Made by a program: the position numbers and the translations under genes. The notes below the pieces were generated by a model that saw only the letters and a program-made list of their open reading frames with translations, did no database searches and was not told where the DNA came from. A stretch of 64,000 nucleotides of DNA, taken from positions 1 through 64,000 of the IMG/VR virus record IMGVR_UViG_3300035660_000005, one strand, 5' to 3'. How positions within the stretch are numbered: position 1 is the first letter of the stretch; each line of letters opens with the position of its first letter. The DNA is from a virus. Positions 7,976 through 15,697 of the stretch are shown here, piece after piece.

Positions 7976-8394
7976 GCGCTGCACGGTAGCACCTCCACTT
8001 TGCTATGAACCGGGCAGGATCTGCAGGTGCACTTGTTGGTTCGCTGCTCCTCGCGGGTCACCCAGCGGCAATTCTCAGGCGTGTAGTCGCCGTCATTGTC
8101 GATGCGGTCAAGCTGCAGTCCCTCGGGCCGCTCGCCCATGTCCTCAAGGAAGTTGACGAAAGTGACCCAGCGCGCGCAGACGGCGATTCCTCGACCACCG
8201 TAGTTCTTATAAGAGGGACTCTTGGGGTTCGTGCAGCGCTGCTTCATGTCCGCCCAAATCGTGTAGGTGGAGCTGGGTGGGGTACCGGCTGCCGGATGCT
8301 TGGCGTGTCCGTGCGTTAGAGCGCTTCTATTCCCAAGTCCCGTACCCTTCTTGGCTGCGCTGATGGCAGCGCAGTGCTCCAGCGAGCGGCTCAT
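7972..8394 (-). CDS. HNH homing endonuclease
   Basis: A 140-residue protein with a typical phage free-standing HNH domain: TIWADMKQRCTNPKSPSYKN, GGRGIAVCARW, then LDRIDNDGDYTPENCRWVT and an Asn-containing end (EEQRTN). The motif order and spacing match HNH homing enzymes often inserted among replication genes. I start at the ATG at 8394, which overlaps the UvsW-like stop as ATGA; the 93-base extension beyond it lies in the neighbour's coding sequence. It ends KVEVLPC, where its codons supply the ribosome site of the next gene. No intron is apparent nearby. Confidence 0.85.
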   Translation of the reverse strand: MSRSLEHCAAISAAKKGTGLGNRSALTHGHAKHPAAGTPPSSTYTIWADMKQRCTNPKSPSYKNYGGRGIAVCARWVTFVNFLEDMGERPEGLQLDRIDNDGDYTPENCRWVTREEQRTNKCTCRSCPVHSKVEVLPCSA

Positions 8395-9803
8395 AGCTTT
8401 ACCACCTCCACCGCGGCTCCTACAGACTTGTACGCTCTGGCACGCTCGCGTGCTTGCCGGAACATCGTTCTGGAATGTGTGTCCCAAAGATCGATGACCT
8501 CGAGTCGATCCTTGCCCTCGGCCGTGCGGCTACCGCGACCGATGCGCTGCACGACAACATGCTGAGCGCGACCGCCACCGGCGATCACCAGACCAGCGAG
8601 TTCTGGCACGTCAACCCCCTGGTCGAAGATTACACTTGCAATTATAATGTGCTCACCGCCATCGCGCAACCTTTGCAGCACGTCCTTGCGCGTAGCTACC
8701 TCCGAGGAGCCGTGCACAAACGGTGCGCCTAGCGCTTGAGCCAGGCGAGCGCCGTGCTCGATCATGTTGACAAGTACCAACGTTGGGCGCCCGTCGCGCG
8801 CCAAGGCTTCGGCTGCGGCTACGATGGCCGCGTTGCGTGCATCGTTGCGGACTATCGCGCTACGGTAGAGAGCCGCGTAGTGTGGGAAGTGCCCATCAGC
8901 GACGTCGAACATCACCTCCGGCCATGAGGCCAGTGGTGTGGCGACGTTCCACTGAAGCATCGTAACGAACGCCGGCACACTGACGCCCCTCTGCACTGCC
9001 TCCTGCGGAGACAGCTCCATGATGACGGGGCCTGTAGCGCCGATGAGTTGGAGCCGCGCACGATCGTCGCCCTGCTTGAACGGTGTGGCCGACCACCCAA
9101 AGCGGTAATAGGCCGGTACGGACATCACGACGGGCATGTACGTTTTTGCCGGAAGGGAATGGCACTCGTCGTCATGCACGACGTCGAAACTCCGCAGTAC
9201 GTAGCGAGCCTCCTGTTCGTCCGTTCGTAACCATGATCGTAGTGACTGAAGCATGGCGATTGTCACATCGCCCAACTGCCGGCTTCCTGCCCCGAAGACA
9301 CCGATACGCACACCCGGCAGACGCTCCTTGAACCGCTTGGCAGTCTGCACAGCGAGGTCACGACTGTTGACCAGGACAAGCGTCCGCAGTCCAAGTGCTG
9401 CCGTGATGGCCATCATCATCTCGGTCTTGCCCGTGCCGGTTGCCATATGGAAGACTCCACGCTCGTGCTCAAGAGCGGCAGCAACCGCCGTCTCCTGGTA
9501 ATCTCGCAGCGCGACGGCCAACTTCCATGGGGTGCCCGGTTCTGGTTTGGAGCGGTCATAAACGTACTCGAAGACGATGTCCTCCGCAGTGAGTGCTGCG
9601 GCCACATGCTCCACCAGGCCGGCCGGGAACGCTCCGCGTCGAGACAGTAGAGTGCGCCGACCATCCCACTTGCCTGCCTTGTAAGCTCGCGTGAACCGGA
9701 AACCCTTGTCCCAGTAGCTGAGCGCCTCTCGAACGGTACGCAGTGCAGCGGGTGGACCCTCAACGCCCGCCAGCGTGTTCGTGACGTAGAGCCTCGTGCT
9801 CAC
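8391..9803 (-). CDS. uvsW-like: UvsW-like superfamily 2 helicase
   Basis: A 470-residue helicase. Residues 1-90 resemble the UvsW N-terminal domain (YVTNTLAG ... WDGRRTLLS ... FPAGLVEHV). Then come an RDYQ Q-motif-like element, Walker A MATGTGKTE, a DDECH box, SATPF and a C-terminal arginine-finger motif QRIGRGSR. UvsW-type enzymes unwind branched DNA and R-loops and switch replication from origin to recombination mode. Start: GTG at 9803, overlapping the polymerase stop (GTGA) with an AGGTGAGG ribosome site. The 30 residues upstream in the same frame lie inside the polymerase gene and are left out. Confidence 0.85.
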   Translation of the reverse strand: MSTRLYVTNTLAGVEGPPAALRTVREALSYWDKGFRFTRAYKAGKWDGRRTLLSRRGAFPAGLVEHVAAALTAEDIVFEYVYDRSKPEPGTPWKLAVALRDYQETAVAAALEHERGVFHMATGTGKTEMMMAITAALGLRTLVLVNSRDLAVQTAKRFKERLPGVRIGVFGAGSRQLGDVTIAMLQSLRSWLRTDEQEARYVLRSFDVVHDDECHSLPAKTYMPVVMSVPAYYRFGWSATPFKQGDDRARLQLIGATGPVIMELSPQEAVQRGVSVPAFVTMLQWNVATPLASWPEVMFDVADGHFPHYAALYRSAIVRNDARNAAIVAAAEALARDGRPTLVLVNMIEHGARLAQALGAPFVHGSSEVATRKDVLQRLRDGGEHIIIASVIFDQGVDVPELAGLVIAGGGRAQHVVVQRIGRGSRTAEGKDRLEVIDLWDTHSRTMFRQARERARAYKSVGAAVEVVKL

Positions 9804-12739
9804 CGCCTCACCTTCTGCGTCCTGCCGACGTACTCGGTAGACATGGACTCGCGCACGCGCGTCACGAACGTGCCAGCCCTCAGCTCGCTCCACCCGCGCT
9901 CGAGATCGTCGAGTGTGAGCTCTTTGTCTTCACCCCAGCGCTCGCGCACCTTGACGGCTACGGGCAAGTACCACCCATCCGGCCACCTGAGTCCGCCCCA
10001 GTATCGATTCGTCGCGAAGGGGATGATCAGCTTCGGTACACTATACATGACGTCGTGGATGAGCCGCTTGCAGGCGTCGATGTGCTTCGTAGGCACGACG
10101 GAGATCAACGAGTCATGCAGGCTGATGGCGAGGTGGGCTCCATACTCGTGGTGAAACACTCGTGCTGGGTAGTCCCCAAAGCGCTCTCTCAGCAGTCGAT
10201 GTATGAGGATGCTGTCACCGTACTCCTCGACGCCCTGCCAGTCGTTCAACCCGATCGTTGCGAGGTGCAGAATGTCCGCCGCCGAGCCCTGTGGGAACAT
10301 GCTGATCGCCTCTCTACGGAAGTGTCCTTGCTCCCAGTTCGGACGTCCGTAGACGAGCCCGTCTATCTTCCATTTCCGGAAGTGGCGCACTCGGTCGAAG
10401 ACGTTGGCCGCGATGCGGCGCTCGTTAAGGAGCGCTCTGACCTGGTCGTGATATTCTCTGATCGCCGGATAGACCTTGAAGTAGTTGTCAATCTCCGCCT
10501 TGGCCTCGTCAAGGGGAATACCGAACGCCGCAGCAACGGAGCCCGGCCCACGACCGAAGTTCACACCATGGGTGAAGGTCTTGGCCTTCATTCTGTGGTC
10601 GCCAGTAACCTCCTCAAGTGGCACGTGGAGAACACTCACGGCTGCGGCCGCATGCATGTCCAAGCGCTTATGCCCTGTCAATGCAAGGTGCTCCTCGAGC
10701 TCGTCTGGGATCTCGAAGTACAACGAACCGCAGGTCGCGCAGGACTGCAACTGCTGTATGTAGAGATCGCAGCCGGCCACGTACGCCTCGATCCTGTTCT
10801 CAATCTGGCTGTAGTCCGCATCAACGAGAAGGTGATCAGCGGGTGCGCGAATCATGTTGCGCACGACCGGACTACCGGGTGGGTTCTGCACGTTCGGTCT
10901 GGAGCTCGAAAGGCGCCCACTCTCAGTGCCTGGGATGTGGAAGGTTGGATGCAGGCGACCGTTGGGTTTGACGTATCGCAGCCACGCCTTCGCCTTGTCG
11001 GTTCCGTCACCAATGAATGTCGAGCGCAGCTTGAACACCTGGCTCAGCTCGAGTAGCGTCGTCAAGACCTCTCTTTGCAAGGACGTGAGCTTCGGCGTCT
11101 CGAGTAGGTCCAGTATCGAGCCCTTGGACGACTCACCCTTCGCGGAACCCTGTGAGCCGGCCTTCTTCGTCTCCTCCGCGCTGGGCCTCTTCAAGCCCAG
11201 TCCGATCTTCACGCCCTCCTCACCAATGTGTTCGTACAGCAACCGCTTCAGCTGTGTGTGACTGTTGTAGTTTGTGGGCGGCCTAACGCCACCCCGAACG
11301 AGCACCTCGTCGAGGTGCTCCCTGAGCTCTCTCACCTTCTTGTCTATTTGTGTCCCGAGAGCTCGCATGTACTCGACGTCCATTGGGATGCCTTGGCTTG
11401 ATGCGTACGTCAGGGCGCGCGACAGCGGCATAGCGATCTCATGGAGCAGCCACTCGCCTGCTGGGTTTATCCTGCGCAGCTTCTCGAGTGTGATGTCCTT
11501 GAGGCGACGCTCGCAGTCGGCGTCGGTTGCACTGTACGTCCAGAGTGTCTCCTCAGGGGCACACGCGTAGGAGTGCTTGATCGTCGGTGCCCAGCGCTTG
11601 AGTTCTACATCGTACTTGGGGAAGATACCGTAGACCTCACTCAAGTGTTCGAGGTCGTGAGACCGCTTCTGTTCGTGGTAGAGATGATGTGAGAGCATCG
11701 TGTCGTACTCGAAGCGGCGGACACGGATGTCAAGCTGCTCACGGCAGAAGGCTATGTCGAACGCACCGTTCTGTGCGGACTTCGGCACATCACTCTCGAG
11801 GATCTCCTTGAGTACGGCCTTCACGCACACCAGCGCCTTCGGAGACCACAGTGTGCGCGGCGTACCGCGCCTCGTCCCTACGGTCTCGAGCACTTCTTCG
11901 AGCGAGAGACCGTCGCATTCGATGTAGCGGCCGACCAGCGGTATGACGTACCCTTCACCTGGCACCGTTGAGAAACTAGCGCACAGCACCTGGTTCTCAT
12001 ACGGATCCAAGCCCTCGGTTTCGAGGTCGAATGTGATCTCTTCTGCACTGAGTAGGTAGTCCCGCAACTCGTCGAGCTGTACCAGCGCTTCGGTCTCGGT
12101 GCACTCCGGACCGGGCACGACTATGCGGTAGTCGCCAAACGCCTCGAACTCGCCGGCCTCTTCCTTTGTCGGTTCCGGTAGCGCGTTGGGTTGCAACGCA
12201 TCGTACGCCCGTTGCAGGTCAGCACGGAACTGCTCCTCGTACTGATCCTCATGTTGCATCACTGCACTTGGGTGGTACGTGACGACAGTTTTGACTCCAA
12301 ACTGGTCGCACTTGAACGGCTTGCCGCGCGCCTGTCCGACGGGCATCTCACAGTGCACGGCATCGAGCGCGGAACCACCAAGTGCTACGATGAGCTTCGG
12401 GTTGAGTTGCTCAACGTCCTCCTTGAGGTACTGACGGCAGATCCCGATCTGCTCCGTCGTCGGAGGTGCCTGTGTGCCGCCGCGCTTCGGTGGCCAGCAA
12501 CGGCAGGCGTTCGCGTATGCCACACGGGCTGGGTCGAAGCCGACTTGGCGCAGTCCGTCCCTGAGGTACTGACCGGCTCGTCCTACGAATGGACGTCGTC
12601 GCTGGTCCTCGTCCCTACCGGGTGCCGCACCAACAAACAGTACATCAGCACCCTCAGGCAGTGTCGAGTTGACAACTGCGCTGCGGGGCTCGCGGGACTT
12701 CCAGAGTGGACAGAGCCTGCAATCGGGTGGTGCTGGCAT
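9800..12739 (-). CDS. polA-like: Uracil-DNA glycosylase / 3'-5' exonuclease / DNA polymerase A fusion
   Basis: A 979-residue fusion. Residues 1-180 are a family 4-type uracil-DNA glycosylase with GAAPGRDED, PFVGRAG, HPSA and four cysteines placed as iron-sulphur ligands (C7, C10, C79 or C81, C101). From about 230 there is a proofreading exonuclease (FDLETEGL). From about 450 there is a polymerase A core: motif A DADYSQIE near 640, motif B RMKAKTFTHGVNFG near 720, motif C HDSLISVVP near 876. In motif B, His replaces the usual Phe/Tyr that discriminates sugars. A Cys2-His2 element sits between motifs A and B. ATG follows directly on the sigma-like gene stop. This is the phage replicative polymerase. 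Confidence 0.92.
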   Translation of the reverse strand: MPAPPDCRLCPLWKSREPRSAVVNSTLPEGADVLFVGAAPGRDEDQRRRPFVGRAGQYLRDGLRQVGFDPARVAYANACRCWPPKRGGTQAPPTTEQIGICRQYLKEDVEQLNPKLIVALGGSALDAVHCEMPVGQARGKPFKCDQFGVKTVVTYHPSAVMQHEDQYEEQFRADLQRAYDALQPNALPEPTKEEAGEFEAFGDYRIVVPGPECTETEALVQLDELRDYLLSAEEITFDLETEGLDPYENQVLCASFSTVPGEGYVIPLVGRYIECDGLSLEEVLETVGTRRGTPRTLWSPKALVCVKAVLKEILESDVPKSAQNGAFDIAFCREQLDIRVRRFEYDTMLSHHLYHEQKRSHDLEHLSEVYGIFPKYDVELKRWAPTIKHSYACAPEETLWTYSATDADCERRLKDITLEKLRRINPAGEWLLHEIAMPLSRALTYASSQGIPMDVEYMRALGTQIDKKVRELREHLDEVLVRGGVRPPTNYNSHTQLKRLLYEHIGEEGVKIGLGLKRPSAEETKKAGSQGSAKGESSKGSILDLLETPKLTSLQREVLTTLLELSQVFKLRSTFIGDGTDKAKAWLRYVKPNGRLHPTFHIPGTESGRLSSSRPNVQNPPGSPVVRNMIRAPADHLLVDADYSQIENRIEAYVAGCDLYIQQLQSCATCGSLYFEIPDELEEHLALTGHKRLDMHAAAAVSVLHVPLEEVTGDHRMKAKTFTHGVNFGRGPGSVAAAFGIPLDEAKAEIDNYFKVYPAIREYHDQVRALLNERRIAANVFDRVRHFRKWKIDGLVYGRPNWEQGHFRREAISMFPQGSAADILHLATIGLNDWQGVEEYGDSILIHRLLRERFGDYPARVFHHEYGAHLAISLHDSLISVVPTKHIDACKRLIHDVMYSVPKLIIPFATNRYWGGLRWPDGWYLPVAVKVRERWGEDKELTLDDLERGWSELRAGTFVTRVRESMSTEYVGRTQKVRR

Positions 12740-13321
12740 TTAATCGTGCATCAAGTGGAGCCGCCTGGCGGCCTCCTTGAGTTCTCCCATGCCCTGTACT
12801 CCTCCGAACACGACATGTGCAACCTCGAGGAGGAGCCGGCGTGTGCTCGATGTCGGGAGTCCGAGCATGCGAGCTGCTTCTCGCTTGCTGTAGTCCTGCA
12901 CGAGCACAGCGTGTGCAAGTCTGAATGCGTCGTTGCTGACGGACCCCCTAAGGTCCTCTACGACCGCCGCGACACTTGGGCGCCCGAAGCTGAGGTCCGG
13001 CACGCAGGCCGCGATCTCATCCGTCAGTCGAAGCATCTGGGCGTGCTCCCTCCGATGCTTCAGCTGTCGCGCACGTCGTTGGGAAAGGCTGGACAAGCTC
13101 CTGCGCATGGCGAGACGAAGGAGTGTATTGAACGACGCGCCGCGCGAGGAGTCGTAGGCCCTGTCCACGCGCAGGAACGCGTTGTGTGCTTCATCGATGA
13201 GCTCGTCGACGTCGACATGACGTGCGTACGTAGCCTTCGCGTAGCGCACTGCGGATGCGATAAGGGGTCGTGTCTCGATGTAGCGGGCCGTGGTCAACTC
13301 AGCGGACCTAACATGCTTCAT
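12740..13321 (-). CDS. Sigma-70-like transcription factor
   Basis: A 193-residue protein whose first half resembles sigma region 2 (HVDVDELIDEAHNAFLRVDR, then FNTLLRLAMRRSL). Its end has a region 4-like helix-turn-helix (YSKREAARMLGLPTSSTRRL). The size fits small alternative sigma factors. It ends directly before the polymerase ATG and overlaps the SprT-like stop. If functional it could direct middle or late phage transcription, and the two copies of a 52-bp element in the divergent control regions are candidate targets. Alternative: a replication-linked DNA-binding protein with a similar fold. Confidence 0.6.
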   Translation of the reverse strand: MKHVRSAELTTARYIETRPLIASAVRYAKATYARHVDVDELIDEAHNAFLRVDRAYDSSRGASFNTLLRLAMRRSLSSLSQRRARQLKHRREHAQMLRLTDEIAACVPDLSFGRPSVAAVVEDLRGSVSNDAFRLAHAVLVQDYSKREAARMLGLPTSSTRRLLLEVAHVVFGGVQGMGELKEAARRLHLMHD

Positions 13322-13866
13322 CAGCTTACTCCCTTGAAACGTGAGATGTCAAGCGTCGAAACGCGCCTGCGCTTGCGCTCACGGTAACGGCGGCCCCACT
13401 CGCGCTGGTGCGCCTTGCGCTCCTCGTCCGTTAGCCGGCGTGGTCGAGGACAGGCAGCTCTCGGTGCAACCTTGAGTCCTGCCTCCCTGGCACTGAGGTA
13501 AAGTACACCATACGAGCCGAAGCCGTGTTCCTCGAGCACCATCAAGAAGGCAGCCATGAACTCGGGTCCGTGTCCGCACCAACAACCAACAAGAGCGTGC
13601 ACCGTCTCGTGCAGAACCACCAGAGTATGCCGAGCCCACCTCGGCAGGGTAATCAGCCACGGCGAGCCACGCGCCATCCGCCACTTGTGAGCTGTCGCCC
13701 TCACACGAGGGCCTTCACCAGACTTGTAGCGCTGCCAGACCTCTCGAACCAGGTCGGCACACTGCGTAGCGGACAGTTGAATGTTCGCCGGCGAGGACTG
13801 GAGTTGCGCCTGCCAGCGGTACTCTCGCTGCCGCTGAAAGTCCCTAATCTTGGTCACGATCTGCAC
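13321..13866 (-). CDS. SprT-like zinc metallopeptidase-fold protein
   Basis: A 181-residue protein with a HETVH zinc motif followed by GHGPEF, the arrangement of SprT/Spartan-type and related small phage metallopeptidases. Cellular relatives degrade DNA-protein crosslinks. The basic C-terminus contains REWGRRYRERKRRR, a motif shared with two neighbouring ORFs. Start is GTG at 13866 with an AGGGAAGGG ribosome site, overlapping the upstream gene by 23 bp. Proteolytic activity is inferred only from HExxH. Confidence 0.65.
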   Translation of the reverse strand: MQIVTKIRDFQRQREYRWQAQLQSSPANIQLSATQCADLVREVWQRYKSGEGPRVRATAHKWRMARGSPWLITLPRWARHTLVVLHETVHALVGCWCGHGPEFMAAFLMVLEEHGFGSYGVLYLSAREAGLKVAPRAACPRPRRLTDEERKAHQREWGRRYRERKRRRVSTLDISRFKGVS

Positions 13867-14158
13867 CGGTGCCCTTCCCTCGCTTGAGTTCAGCTTTGCG
13901 CTCCTCCATGACCTGGCCCAGCTTGCTGAGCGAGGTGTGGATCACGCGGCCGTCCTTGAGGTGAACCTCAATGGGCGTGCATGCCGCGAGGTACGCCTGC
14001 ATCTCGTCCGAGTCCAAGCTGAGACGGCCGTCGGCGCGGTAGGTTGTGCGCACACTTCTGGTTGTGCCACTGGCCACCTGCCGAATCTTCTGGCGCTCTC
14101 GGTACTGCCGACCCAGCTCCTTGGCCCGTTCTTTGTTCCGCTGGTACCAGCTCGTCAT
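13844..14158 (-). CDS. Small basic protein with RQYRERQK motif
   Basis: A 104-residue product beginning MTSWYQRNKERAKELGRQYR. The basic N-terminal motif (W-x3-N-x-E, then RxYRERxK) recurs in the product at 14710-15066 and in the tail of the SprT-like protein. The C-terminal half (LDSDEMQAYLAACTPIEVHL ... LSKLGQVMEERKAELKRG) ends in a helix. I start at the ATG at 14158, two bases after the stop of the upstream gene. Likely nucleic-acid binding; exact role unknown. Confidence 0.6.
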   Translation of the reverse strand: MTSWYQRNKERAKELGRQYRERQKIRQVASGTTRSVRTTYRADGRLSLDSDEMQAYLAACTPIEVHLKDGRVIHTSLSKLGQVMEERKAELKRGKGTGADRDQD

Positions 14159-14160
14159 TT

Positions 14161-14691
14161 CTAGTTCTCCTCGTCCTCCTCGTCTTCGCTCTCCATGAAC
14201 CGGACTTCGACGACGACCGGACGTCCACGAACGTCCCGCTGAACGTACACAGGATAGGAGCCGTCGCCGTAGCCGGTGGCTGAGATTGCACCCTCGCCGA
14301 AGCCGAAGAAGTGCAGGTCGTCGTCCCACTCGCCGTCCGACTTCTTGTAGCGCTCGAGTACCGCGTTGTAGTTCAGTGGGAACGCACCGGCGCAGCCGAT
14401 GAACATCTGGCCACTGTCCACACCGTTATGCCCGAGAAGCTCGTGCGAGGATGTGAAGGGGCTGGTCTCGAAGCCCTGGCGCGTGGCGCGCAACACGCTG
14501 ACGCGGTCGCCCCAGTCGCCCTCGTCGCTGGTCTTGACCTCGGCCACCCAGGTGCCCTCACAGTCGTCGAGGATGACGCCCAAGTCGCCCAGCGACTCGA
14601 GTTGGTCGTCCTCGTCAATGTAGCATGGATCGGCGATCAGCAGTTGGCCTTGTACGCTGAACGCCACCCTGGTCACGATCTCCTCCGCCAT
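14161..14691 (-). CDS. DUF4241-like protein
   Basis: A 176-residue protein with features I associate with the DUF4241 family of phage and bacterial proteins: an early LLIADPCYID strand, a central SGQMFIGCAG segment, and the characteristic end GAISATGYGDGSYPVYVQRD. The last 12 residues are acidic. The ATG at 14691 has an AGGAGG site. Function in the family is unknown; it is commonly a beta-rich soluble protein. Confidence 0.6.
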   Translation of the reverse strand: MAEEIVTRVAFSVQGQLLIADPCYIDEDDQLESLGDLGVILDDCEGTWVAEVKTSDEGDWGDRVSVLRATRQGFETSPFTSSHELLGHNGVDSGQMFIGCAGAFPLNYNAVLERYKKSDGEWDDDLHFFGFGEGAISATGYGDGSYPVYVQRDVRGRPVVVEVRFMESEDEEDEEN

Positions 14692-14709
14692 CCGATCCTC
14701 CTTCTCTGC

Positions 14710-15066
14710 TCACCTTGAGCAGAACTTGCAGGCCTGGCGCGAGCCGCGCTTGCTGCACGGCGTCGTGTCCTTGGCCTTGCCCATGTCCGGGCAGCTCACC
14801 GGACCGTGATCTACGAGCGTGCCTTGCTCGACCGTGTCCTCGTCTTCCTCGAACCCGAGGACCGGTTGCTCGATGCCGCGCTCTTGTTGCTCGGCCCACT
14901 GCCGGCCTTCGCGAGCCAACTGGTGGCCGTACTCGCGTTCTATCTTCGTGGCGGCTTTGGCAGCCAGCACACGTTCGCACTCGCGGTTGGGGTCGAGCTT
15001 GTCCCGTTTGCGCTCGCGGTAGCGCCGTGAGGCTTCCTTGCCCTTCTCTGTCTGCCAGTACTTCAT
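14710..15066 (-). CDS. Small charged protein with RRYRERKR motif and Cys tail
   Basis: A 118-residue product beginning MKYWQTEKGKEASRRYRERK, the same basic motif as the gene at 13844. A helical charged middle follows (KAATKIEREYGHQLAREGRQ). The C-terminus has cysteines and a KRGSRQACKFC end that could form a small zinc site. The ATG at 15066 lies two bases after the stop of the upstream gene; the longer frame beyond it is a shadow of that gene. Function unknown. Confidence 0.6.
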   Translation of the reverse strand: MKYWQTEKGKEASRRYRERKRDKLDPNRECERVLAAKAATKIEREYGHQLAREGRQWAEQQERGIEQPVLGFEEDEDTVEQGTLVDHGPVSCPDMGKAKDTTPCSKRGSRQACKFCSR

Positions 15067-15068
15067 CT

Positions 15069-15314
15069 CTACCTCGCTGCCTTCTGGCGCGCTGTCCAGC
15101 CGGCCCAACCACTGTTGCAACCGTCCCACCGCCACCGGTAGCCGTCGTAGTCGAACCACAGGTAGCGCTTACTACCGCTCTCGCTCACGATGATGGCCCG
15201 GTGCCAGGAGCCGGTGTAGTAGAGGTCTACGATGTGCCACCGTTCGTGGCTGCGGCCTTCGAGCCGCTCAACGTAGGCGTCCAACTCAGTTGCGTGCTCG
15301 TCTGTCATCGACAT
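15069..15314 (-). CDS. Small aromatic-rich protein, unknown function
   Basis: An 81-residue protein rich in Trp and Tyr (HERWHIVDLYYTGSWHRAII, then YLWFDYDGYRWRWDG), probably a small beta-sheet domain. The ATG at 15314 has a GGAGGTAGGAG ribosome site, which lies just beyond the stop of the 32-codon leader-like ORF. It is the second gene after the promoter at 15444-15472. No family recognised. Confidence 0.6.
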   Translation of the reverse strand: MSMTDEHATELDAYVERLEGRSHERWHIVDLYYTGSWHRAIIVSESGSKRYLWFDYDGYRWRWDGCNSGWAGWTARQKAAR

Positions 15315-15324
15315 CTCCTACCTC

Positions 15325-15423
15325 CTACTTTGTCCTCTCGTTGTAGTGCTCGAGGTTGAAGACGATCATCGCAGTGAGCATCGAGGTGCTCTGCGGTTGG
15401 CCCTTGCTCTCTGTCGTCTTCAT
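15325..15423 (-). CDS. 32-residue peptide, first gene after leftward promoter
   Basis: ATG at 15423 with a GGAGGTAAGAGGAG ribosome site, stop TAG at 15325. The peptide begins MKTTESKGQPQSTSMLTAMI and ends in a short hydrophobic-aromatic helix (AMIVFNLEHYN). Its start region, from the promoter through the first codons (15415-15478), is identical to that of the small gene at 37486-37653. The conserved leader and strong ribosome site support translation; the function is unknown. Confidence 0.5.
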   Translation of the reverse strand: MKTTESKGQPQSTSMLTAMIVFNLEHYNERTK

Positions 15424-15443
15424 CTCCTCTTACCTCCACCTAT

Positions 15444-15472
15444 ATCATCCATGATAGGAAGACAGAGGTCAA
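15444..15472 (-). promoter_or_regulatory. Sigma70-type promoter, repeat copy A
   Basis: On the minus strand: -35 TTGACC (15472-15467), 17-base spacer, -10 GATGAT (15449-15444). The spacer TCTGTCTTCCTATCATG is nearly identical in the copies at 37674 and 41466 and related at 41752. It drives the leftward operon that starts at 15423. The 64 bases 15415-15478 are identical to 37645-37708. Confidence 0.7.
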
Positions 15473-15547
15473 CGGGTTTTCACACGCATTATCTACTTTC
15501 GGGATTTGATATGCGAATAACTCGTGGCTCGCGCCGCTCTATTTCCG

Positions 15548-15658
15548 AAGTAAAGAGGGTCAAATATATCCTGATTCCACGGCCTACCGGACTATACAGG
15601 TCTTCCAATCGACAGCGATTCTCGTGCATCCTACTGCGTCTGAGAACGTTTAGCTGTG
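15548..15658. promoter_or_regulatory. Composite control element, copy 1
   Basis: A 52-bp block (15548-15599, starting AAGTAAAGAGGGTC and ending CCGGACTATACAG) matches 41550-41601 at 49 of 52 positions. It is followed, after 49 bases, by TTTAGCTGTG at 15649-15658, which recurs at nearly the same distance in copy 2. It lies between the divergent operons, 40-150 bases before the rightward gene at 15698. Candidate roles: promoter for the phage sigma-like factor, or operator. The rest of the 274-base gene-free interval 15424-15697 shows nothing else I can support. Confidence 0.55.
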
Positions 15659-15697
15659 AACCCGATTCACCTGCGGTAAGCGGTATAGAGAGGTGAG

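Noticed and set aside
8395-8487. Longer start for the HNH nuclease
   Set aside because: The extra 31 residues lie inside the UvsW-like gene end. The ATGA overlap at 8394 fits the rest of the operon.
10055-11056. Plus-strand frame of 333 codons opposite the polymerase
   Set aside because: No recognisable domain, and the opposite strand carries all polymerase motifs. Shadow frame.
12191-13387. Plus-strand frame of 398 codons
   Set aside because: It spans the opposite of the polymerase N-terminus, the sigma-like gene and part of the SprT-like gene. No motif supports it.
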